A DNA stretch of 9,896 nt. Origin: Bacillota bacterium. Lineage in GTDB: Bacteria; Bacillota; Dehalobacteriia; UBA4068. Positions 1-4,954 of the stretch are shown here, piece after piece. The stretch covers positions 1 through 9,896 of the forward strand of contig JAUMYD010000058.1 of the NCBI GenBank assembly GCA_030528765.1, read 5' to 3'. The notes below the pieces were generated by a model. The model was not told where the DNA came from. It saw nothing but the letters and a program-made list of their open reading frames with translations, and did not search any database. How positions within the stretch are numbered: the first letter of the stretch is position 1; each line of letters begins with the position of its first letter. The translations under genes and the position numbers were made by a program.

Positions 1-543
1 GAAAGCCTGGAAAAAGAAAGCCTGAAACAGGAAGAAAGAAAGACCCTGGAAACCGAAGAGAATAAGGCGTGGGAGGAGAAACTGCGCCGGGCTCAGGAAG
101 AGGAAAAGGCCAAAGAGGCTCAGGCCCAGAAGAACCGCCTGCTGCGGGGTGCCGTGCTGATCGCGGTTTTCATCGTGGTGATCAGCAATATCCTTCCGGG
201 GCGCAGCATCACCGCAGAATATCTGGAGGATTCCGTGATCCTGCGGGGAGCCAATTCCCGGACGGAGCTTCTTTTTGCGCAGCTGGACTCTGTGGATTGG
301 CTGGCTGAGCCCTTTGAAATGGGCAGCCCTGTGGAAGCAAAGGAAAAGAATAGCTTCTACGCAGGGATTTACCAGGACGGCGGCCTGCCCGGGGAAAGCT
401 ATCAGCTCTTCCTGGATAAGGAATACGCAGGGGACGTTCTTTTGATCCGCACTGCGGAAGGGCCGGTGGTGATCGGCTCTGCCCAGATCGATATGCTTTT
501 CCTGCACGATTATTTGCAGGATGGGATGGAAACGGCTGAATGA
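1..543 (+). CDS. Membrane-anchored coiled-coil protein, possible PH-like domain (5'-truncated)
   Basis: The reading frame is open from the first base of the window and ends with TGA at 541-543, so the true start lies upstream. The visible 180 residues have three parts. Residues 1-46 are almost entirely Glu, Lys, Gln, Arg and Ala with heptad-like spacing, typical of a charged coiled coil. Residues about 48-65 are a single hydrophobic segment (RGAVLIAVFIVVISNIL) that reads as a transmembrane helix. Residues about 66-180 form a soluble beta-rich domain with the pattern 'ITAEYLEDSVILRG', 'LDSVDWL', 'YAGIY', 'YQLFL', 'VLLIRTAEGPVVIG'. That alternation of strands resembles small bacterial PH-like domains, but this is a weak pattern match. 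The gene stands alone on the plus strand here and is followed by a terminator about 90 nt downstream. I do not recognise a named gene. Function is unknown; a membrane-tethered scaffold or sensor is only a guess. Confidence 0.75.
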   Translation, partial: ESLEKESLKQEERKTLETEENKAWEEKLRRAQEEEKAKEAQAQKNRLLRGAVLIAVFIVVISNILPGRSITAEYLEDSVILRGANSRTELLFAQLDSVDWLAEPFEMGSPVEAKEKNSFYAGIYQDGGLPGESYQLFLDKEYAGDVLLIRTAEGPVVIGSAQIDMLFLHDYLQDGMETAE

Positions 544-634
544 TGTGGGCGAAGCCCAGGGGGTGGGCTTGGCCCTGAAGATTTGCCCGTAAAAGAAAGC
601 CTGCTTTGTTTGGCGGCTGTTCATAAAATACGTA

Positions 635-674
635 ATGGAGCGCATCACAAAGTGTGAACTGCGCTCCATTTTTT
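635..674 (+). terminator. Intrinsic terminator after the partial membrane protein gene
   Basis: The ten-base arms ATGGAGCGCA (635-644) and TGCGCTCCAT (660-669) are perfect complements. The stem continues inward through TCACA/TGTGA (645-649 / 653-657) with a two-base bulge and a three-base loop. A run of six T follows at 669-674. The U-tract is on the plus strand, so it ends transcription from the gene that stops at 543. Confidence 0.88.
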
Positions 675-774
675 ATGTAAGCCGGCTTTGGGGCAGGCAG
701 CCCCGGCAGGATCCCCGTGGCAAAATCTGGATCCGTGGAAGAAGCCTTGCTGCCCGGCAGCCATTTTTTGCCTC

Positions 775-874
775 CCTCTCCCTGGGCGGCGAAGCTGCCT
801 GAGGGGGCCGGGCTCTGCGTATGAATTTCCTCTTCGGCCTCGCTGCGTTCGCCCTGCTCTCTCAAAAGGAGAGG
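775..874. repeat. Possible palindromic intergenic repeat element, about 100 bp
   Basis: The ends CCTCTCC (775-781) and GGAGAGG (868-874) are perfect seven-base inverted repeats. Inside the left end an imperfect hairpin runs from 780 to 805: CCCT and GGCGGC pair with GCTGCC and AGGG around a GAA loop. CTC/GAG-rich ends around a GGCGGC-type hairpin recall the abundant REP-like intergenic elements in genomes of gut Clostridia. Only one copy is in this window, so repeat status is inferred. Confidence 0.35.
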
Positions 875-997
875 TAAGATTTTCGTCTTCTGCTTTATCT
901 ACTGCAAAAACGCTTAGGGTGCTGCAATGTTCGATCCTTAACGTTTTTTTATCGGGATGACCTGGCTGCCGCGATCCTGCCTCCGGCGCAAAGACGA

Positions 998-1037
998 AGC
1001 AGGCCCGGCATTTTTGATCTGCCGGGCCTGCTTTTTT
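998..1037. terminator. Strong terminator-like hairpin downstream of the ABC operon
   Basis: The thirteen-base arms AGCAGGCCCGGCA (998-1010) and TGCCGGGCCTGCT (1020-1032) pair perfectly around a nine-base loop. Six T follow on the plus strand (1032-1037). The minus-strand ATPase gene stops at 1068, about 35 nt away, so the hairpin probably also ends that operon. The minus-strand tail (TTCGTCTTT) is a poorer U-tract, so the best orientation is plus or bidirectional. Confidence 0.75.
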
Positions 1038-1067
1038 CTGTTATGGGGCTGATTTTTCGGCCGGTTC

Positions 1068-1790
1068 TCAGAGGATTTTTTCCAGGAAAGATCGCAGCCG
1101 ATCAGAGCGGGGCTTGGCGAAGAGCGCTTCGGGTGCATTCTGCTCCACGACATGGCCCTCATCCATGAAAAGGATCCGGCTTCCCACCTCCCGGGCAAAG
1201 CCCATTTCGTGCGTGACCACTACCATGGTCATGCCTTCCTCTGCCAGCTGCTTCATGACTTCCAGAACCTCACCCACCATTTCCGGATCCAGTGCGGAGG
1301 TGGGCTCATCAAAAAGCATCAGCTTTGGCTTCATGGCCAGTGCCCGAACAATGGCGATCCGCTGCTTTTGTCCACCGGAGAGTTGTGCAGGGTAGGCATC
1401 TGCCTTTTCCTCCAGCCCAACCCGCTGCAGCAGGCGGATGGCTTCTGCATCTGCTTCTTCCTGGCACATCAGCTTGGTCTGTACCGGGGCCAGGGTAATG
1501 TTTTTGCGGACCGTCATATTGGGGAAGAGATTGAAATTCTGAAAAACCATGCCCATCTTCCGCCGCAGCAGATCAATATTCATTTTGGGATCTGTGATAA
1601 TACTGCCATCAAAGATAATGCTGCCTTTTGTTGGTGTTTCCAGCAGATTCATGCAGCGCAGAAAGGTGGATTTCCCGGAGCCGGAGCTGCCGATGATCAC
1701 TACCTTTTCCCCGGGGTAAATGTGCTCGGAGATATTGTCCAGCACCAGCTGGTCCCCAAAGGATTTGGACAGGTTTTTAATCTCGATCAC
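1068..1790 (-). CDS. Polar amino-acid ABC transporter, ATP-binding protein
   Basis: This is the cytoplasmic ATPase that powers uptake of a polar amino acid (GlnQ/ArtP/HisP-like family). It has 240 residues, the normal length. All nucleotide-binding motifs are intact: Walker A GSSGSGKS (34-41), Q-loop Gln84 in VFQNFNLFP, signature LSGGQKQR (137-144), Walker B LMLFDEP (157-163), D-loop SALD (165-168) and switch His194 in VVTHEMGFA. The start is GTG at 1790, placed 10 nt after a clear AGGAGG (complement of 1801-1806). It begins inside the last codons of the permease gene with a 14-nt overlap, which suggests translational coupling. It is the last gene of the binding protein-permease-ATPase operon. 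The sequence fixes the family well; the substrate (glutamine, arginine, cystine or another) cannot be decided from the ATPase. Confidence 0.95.
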   Translation of the reverse strand: MIEIKNLSKSFGDQLVLDNISEHIYPGEKVVIIGSSGSGKSTFLRCMNLLETPTKGSIIFDGSIITDPKMNIDLLRRKMGMVFQNFNLFPNMTVRKNITLAPVQTKLMCQEEADAEAIRLLQRVGLEEKADAYPAQLSGGQKQRIAIVRALAMKPKLMLFDEPTSALDPEMVGEVLEVMKQLAEEGMTMVVVTHEMGFAREVGSRILFMDEGHVVEQNAPEALFAKPRSDRLRSFLEKIL

Positions 1791-2541
1791 TTGCCCGCAG
1801 CCTCCTTTCCAGCTTGCTCTGGAGCCAGCTGAGCCCCAGCACCATAATGAGATAGATAAGAGCTGTGATCACATAGGGGAACATGGGCTCATAGGTTTTG
1901 CCAATGATGGCGCGTGCCCAGTACACCATTTCCCGGCCTGCGATGATCGAGATCAGGGAGGTATCCTTCAGCAGCACGATGAATTCGTTTCCCAGCGCAG
2001 GGAGGATGGATTTGAAGGCCTGTGGGATGACGATGAAGCGCATCGTATCCAGATAAGAAAGCCCCAGAGAACGGCCTGCCTCCATCTGCCCCGGATCCAG
2101 CGACATGAGCCCGCCGCGGATGATTTCCGCTACATAGGCGCCGGAATTGATGCCCAGCGTCAGCGCACCCACCATGGTGAAATTTCTGCTGGATTTGAAG
2201 ATGACAAAGCCCATGATCATCAGCTGCACCATCATGGGGGTTCCCCGGATGACCGTGACATAGAGCTTGCAGATCCCATTGAGCAGGCACAGCAGCGGAT
2301 TGCCTTTTCCGATCTGCTGCTGGTCATGGGCGGTGCGGATCATGGCTACCAGAACGCCCAGCAGCACGCCGATGGCCAGTGCGAAGATAGTTACCTTGAC
2401 GGTCGTGGATAAGCCCTCCAGGTAGGAGAGCCAGCGATCCTCTTCAAACCAGGCGCGGTAGAATTTCCCGTAAAAGCTTTCCAGAAAGCTTCGCTCCTCC
2501 ACCGCAGGCAGGGCGGCAAACAGTCTATCCCAGAAATCCAT
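1777..2541 (-). CDS. Polar amino-acid ABC transporter, permease (His/Glu/Gln/Arg/opine family)
   Basis: This is the membrane channel subunit, which forms a homodimer or heterodimer with the ATPase on its cytoplasmic side. It has 254 residues if translation starts at the ATG at 2541, which has AGGAG five bases upstream (complement of 2547-2551). A longer frame from 2619 is rejected because it would run through a terminator hairpin and into the binding-protein stop. Residues 1-44 are a polar amphipathic lead. Hydrophobic segments then begin at about 46 (TTVKVTIFALAIGVLLGVLV), with others near 91-115, 123-141 and 225-243. The family motif VIRGTPMMVQ is at 97-106. The EAA loop that contacts the ATPase is at about 154-160 (EAGRSLG), followed by IPQAFKSILPALGNEFI and LKDTSL. 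The gene sits between the binding-protein and ATPase genes. Substrate is not determined. Confidence 0.95.
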   Translation of the reverse strand: MDFWDRLFAALPAVEERSFLESFYGKFYRAWFEEDRWLSYLEGLSTTVKVTIFALAIGVLLGVLVAMIRTAHDQQQIGKGNPLLCLLNGICKLYVTVIRGTPMMVQLMIMGFVIFKSSRNFTMVGALTLGINSGAYVAEIIRGGLMSLDPGQMEAGRSLGLSYLDTMRFIVIPQAFKSILPALGNEFIVLLKDTSLISIIAGREMVYWARAIIGKTYEPMFPYVITALIYLIMVLGLSWLQSKLERRLRASDRD

Positions 2542-2576
2542 AGGTGCTCCTCTCTGTCTTTTTTTGATGAGAAGCC

Positions 2577-2605
2577 AAAAAAGGGAGCGGCCTGCCGCTC
2601 CCTTT
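2577..2605 (-). terminator. Intra-operon intrinsic terminator between binding protein and permease
   Basis: Read on the minus strand, AAAGGGAGCGG (2605-2595) pairs perfectly with CCGCTCCCTTT (2590-2580) around a CAGG loop and runs straight into a six-T tract (2582-2577). The hairpin starts 11 nt after the binding-protein stop and lies 36 nt before the permease start. It has every feature of a rho-independent terminator. Partial termination here would make more binding protein than membrane subunits. Confidence 0.9.
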
Positions 2606-2615
2606 CCGGCAGAGG

Positions 2616-3398
2616 TCAATCCTTGATGTATTTATCAATGATGCTCTGGATGCTGCCATCAGCGATGAGCTCCTCCAGCGCGGAATTCAGCTTTTCCAGC
2701 AGCAGAGTATTTCCCTGGTCAACGGCCAGGCAGTATTCCTCCGTGACCCAATCGCCTTCCAGAATGCTCAGGCCTGCATTGGTCTCCACGTAGGCCTGGG
2801 CGGGGCCATTGTCGATAATGACGGCATCGATCTGGCCGTTCAGCAAGGCCTGGACTGCCAGCGCACCGTTTTCGTAGCCCAGCACATGCTCTTCGCCATA
2901 GCCGCCGTTTTCCACGGAGTCGGAAGCATAGATGTAGCCGGTGGTGCCCAGCTGGCAGCCGATCATTTTTTCGCCCAGATTATCCATGTTCACGGCAGAG
3001 CCTTCCTTCACGATGACCACCTGAACGCCGGTGGCGTAGCTGGTGGAGAAATCCATGACTTCGTCCCGGTCTTCCCGATAGGTGAGGCCGGCCAGCACCA
3101 TATCGGAGCGGCCCTCCTGCACGGCCAGCAGGGCTGAATCAAAGCCCATATCATCGATGACCAGCTCCAAGTCCAGCTTATCGGCCAAGGCAAGGGCGAT
3201 TTCCACATCTATGCCTTCGAATCCATTGAAAACACCCTCTCCATCAGCCTTCATTTCATAAGGGGGGAATTCAGCATTGGTGGACATGATGAGCTTGCCT
3301 TCTTCAATGGTCAGGGAGCCTTCATCACTGCCGCTGCCGCATGCAGCCAGGGAGAGGAGAACAGCCAGGGTCAACAGGAGCGAGAGGAGTTTTTTCAT
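2616..3398 (-). CDS. Amino-acid ABC transporter substrate-binding lipoprotein
   Basis: This is the extracellular receptor that captures an amino acid and delivers it to the permease. It has 260 residues. The N-terminus is a lipoprotein signal: MKK, a hydrophobic stretch, then the lipobox LAAC with the acylated Cys at residue 20. The mature part follows the SBP family 3 (Pfam SBP_bac_3) pattern: NAEFPPYEM (41-49), GFEGIDVEIALALADKL (59-75), GRSDMVLAGLTYREDR (97-111, with Arg111 at the usual ligand carboxylate position), FSTSYATGVQVV (117-128), QLGTTGYIYA (149-158) and DAVIIDNGPAQAYV (191-204). I place the start at the ATG at 3398 because AAAGG lies about 9 nt upstream; the ATG at 3407 would sit directly on that site. 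It is first in the operon, with a promoter upstream and a terminator just after it. The substrate is a polar amino acid, not further resolved. Confidence 0.95.
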   Translation of the reverse strand: MKKLLSLLLTLAVLLSLAACGSGSDEGSLTIEEGKLIMSTNAEFPPYEMKADGEGVFNGFEGIDVEIALALADKLDLELVIDDMGFDSALLAVQEGRSDMVLAGLTYREDRDEVMDFSTSYATGVQVVIVKEGSAVNMDNLGEKMIGCQLGTTGYIYASDSVENGGYGEEHVLGYENGALAVQALLNGQIDAVIIDNGPAQAYVETNAGLSILEGDWVTEEYCLAVDQGNTLLLEKLNSALEELIADGSIQSIIDKYIKD

Positions 3399-3484
3399 TG
3401 TAATCATCCTTTTCTGATTTGAATTTGTCCGGGGAGCGGACAGGGGTATGCAGCGATCCGAAGATACAGTCGAAATGCATATTT

Positions 3485-3513
3485 ACCATAGCACGCTTTT
3501 TGGCTCCTGTCAA
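3485..3513 (-). promoter_or_regulatory. Sigma-A promoter of the amino-acid ABC operon
   Basis: On the minus strand a perfect -35 TTGACA (3513-3508) is separated by exactly 17 nt from TATGGT (3490-3485), a 4/6 match to the -10 box. Transcription would start near 3478 and give a leader of about 80 nt before the binding-protein start at 3398. The leader holds a small hairpin, TGTCCG/CGGACA (3442-3426). It is too short for a T-box and I recognise no riboswitch. Confidence 0.75.
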
Positions 3514-4092
3514 CAGCTTGATGTAATTTTTATGTAGTATTTTTTTATAAAAATAAGAAATATATGCTTGCTTTTTGCTTTCGCAGCAGAGGCTCTTTTC
3601 CGGGCTTTTCGGGAGCCGTGGCCTTCGCCGGGAGCCCGAAGGGGAGTGCTTGCGCGGATGGATTTAAACAAAAAAGTGGTGGCGATGCTTCAGCGCTGCT
3701 TTTTTGCAGTCCTTGTCTTGCGGCGATATGCTGAAACAGGAAAAGCAACAGAAAAGCCCCTGCTTTGCTGAGAAGCAGGGGTTGAACGGCAGCTCCGGAT
3801 AGACAGCCGGGCTTTCCTTCTGGCATCTGCTGTCTTGGGAAAGGAAATCTGTCTCTTTTTTTCCGGCTGGGCGGCTGTCAGCTTTGCAGACATAGATGTG
3901 CGCTGAATAAAAATGCAATAAAAGGTTTTGCTGCCCGGGAAGGAGAACAAGGCATGCTTTTTAAAAATAATGCGAAACTTTGTATGAATATTTATATTAG
4001 AGGCAGAGAATTTCCCGGGGAAGGCAAGAGGTCTCTTCCGTGCTGCCGACGCCCTTTGCCGGCTTTTTTTGTGTTTTCCCCCGTCTCTGCAC
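3514..4092. other. Gene-poor, hairpin-rich region
   Basis: About 580 nt separate the ABC promoter from the terminator behind the comF-family gene. Open frames on both strands are rich in Arg, Ser, Pro and Lys, lack family motifs and look non-coding. Visible structure: a terminator-like hairpin at 3752-3781 (minus), an inverted repeat GACAGCCG/CGGCTGTC (3802-3809 / 3872-3879) enclosing a second one TTTCCTT/AAGGAAA (3813-3819 / 3841-3847), a 22-bp AT-rich dyad at 3952-3973, and CCCGGGAA/TTCCCGGG separated by about 70 nt. On the plus strand there is a weak hairpin ending in seven T near 4050-4069. The 3960-4005 part is notably AT-rich. Either small RNAs or decayed sequence would fit. Confidence 0.5.
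3752..3781 (-). terminator. Probable minus-strand terminator of an unidentified transcript
   Basis: On the minus strand CCCCTGCTT (3781-3773) pairs perfectly with AAGCAGGGG (3765-3757) around a seven-base loop and is followed by CTTTTCTGTTGCTTTT, a broken U-tract. No gene ends just upstream of it, and the comF-family transcript already has a terminator at 4093. It may therefore close a small RNA, or be a second back-up terminator. Confidence 0.5.
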
Positions 4093-4121
4093 AAAAAGCA
4101 GAGCGCAGGAATGCGCTCTGC
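4093..4121 (-). terminator. Intrinsic terminator of the pnp-comF operon
   Basis: On the minus strand GCAGAGCGCA (4121-4112) pairs perfectly with TGCGCTCTGC (4107-4098) around TTCC and ends in five T (4097-4093). It lies about 95 nt after the stop of the comF-family gene. A weaker hairpin, CCACTT/AAGTGG, sits between the two at about 4145-4172. Confidence 0.88.
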
Positions 4122-4213
4122 ATGTAAATATGCTTATGCTCTGTCCACTTCGGGCTGCGGCGGAAAAAGTGGAGGGTAACTGCTTTGCCCTGCGGAAGCC
4201 CCTGGAAGGGGCC

Positions 4214-4954
4214 TTAAGACTGCCCATCTCCCGGATCCCAGCCTGCAGCCACGGTCAGCACATAAACTGCCTTCGCACCGGCTTTCAGCAGAGCCTGCGT
4301 GCAGGCAGAGGCAGTGGCGCCGCTGGTGAAAATATCATCCACCAGCAGGATGCTGCGGCCCGCGCAGCCCGGTTCTGCAAAAAATGCACCTCGCAACTCC
4401 CGGAAACGCTGCTGCGGGGAAAGCTTCGCCAGATGGGCAGTGTTCCTGCTGCGGATCAGCAGCTCCGGCCGGTGGGGAAGCCCGATCTCCGCTGCCAGCA
4501 GAGAGCTGAGCATTTCTGCATGGTTGTAGCCCCGTTCAAGGTATCTTTGCGCGGAAAGCGGCACCGGCAGCAGCAGATCCAGCTGCAGCTCTGCAAAGCT
4601 GCGGGAAAAAGTCTCCTGCAGCAGGGGAAGGAGATATGCCTGCTGGGAGCTGTCTCCCTCGTATTTGAAATCAAGGAGCCTCTGCCGGAGCAGGCCCTCA
4701 TAGGGAAGCGCTGCCCGAGCCCGGCGGAAGGGGCGCTGCAGGCTGCGGCAGCTGCTGCAGGGTTGATCCTTTGGCTTTGTGGGCAAGAGAAAAGTGGCAC
4801 AGCTGGGACAGCTGCGCAGATTTTCCTTTGCCCGCCGGCAATCCGGGCAGAGAATATCCTGCGGGCTTTCTGCACCGCAAAAAGCACAAAGCCGCCGCGG
4901 AAACAAAAGTTCCGCAGCGGCTTTTTTCCAATGTTTAAAATGCGGGGGCCGCAT
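4214..4954 (-). CDS. comF: ComF-family phosphoribosyltransferase-like protein
   Basis: This is a 246-residue cytoplasmic protein of the ComFC/GntX family, required for DNA uptake in naturally competent Bacillota. Its exact reaction is not settled. Four CxxC pairs near the N-terminus (Cys23/26, 36/39, 49/52, 66/69) form the zinc-ribbon part. The C-terminal half is a PRTase fold: LLPVPLSAQRYLERGYNHAE (128-147) is the family hallmark, RNTAHLAKLSPQQR follows, and the PRPP loop is ILLVDDIFTSGAT (202-214). The start ATG at 4954 overlaps the last A of the pnp stop codon (TAATG), with GGAGG four bases upstream (complement of 4959-4963), so the two genes are probably translationally coupled. It is the last gene before the 4093 terminator. 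Other members are also annotated as amidophosphoribosyltransferase-like. Family assignment is secure; a role in competence here is inference, since no other com gene is visible. Confidence 0.9.
   Translation of the reverse strand: MRPPHFKHWKKAAAELLFPRRLCAFCGAESPQDILCPDCRRAKENLRSCPSCATFLLPTKPKDQPCSSCRSLQRPFRRARAALPYEGLLRQRLLDFKYEGDSSQQAYLLPLLQETFSRSFAELQLDLLLPVPLSAQRYLERGYNHAEMLSSLLAAEIGLPHRPELLIRSRNTAHLAKLSPQQRFRELRGAFFAEPGCAGRSILLVDDIFTSGATASACTQALLKAGAKAVYVLTVAAGWDPGDGQS

Larger units (their letters stand above)
675..1067. other. Non-coding convergent intergenic region
   Basis: About 390 nt lie between the plus-strand terminator and the end of the ABC ATPase gene. Open frames here have no ribosome binding site and no recognisable protein composition. 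The stretch holds a small hairpin (GGGGC/GCCCC at 690-704), a repeat-like element at 775-874, a weak imperfect hairpin followed by seven T at about 910-950, and a strong GC-rich hairpin at 998-1037. No promoter is convincing on either strand. Confidence 0.6.

Noticed and set aside
209..865. Open frame of 218 codons on the minus strand
   Set aside because: It crosses the plus-strand terminator and the partial gene; composition (Pro, Ser, Arg) is that of a shadow frame.
915..950. GTTCGATCC at about 929-937 resembling a tRNA T-loop
   Set aside because: The flanking bases do not form a T-stem, and no acceptor, D or anticodon arms can be found around it.
2542..2619. N-terminal extension of the permease to 2619
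   Set aside because: The extension would translate the terminator hairpin at 2577-2605; a good ribosome site supports the ATG at 2541.
3690..4094. Open frame of 134 codons on the minus strand in the gene-poor region
   Set aside because: Arg/Ser/Lys-rich with no motif, overlaps terminator hairpins, and has no Shine-Dalgarno at its start.
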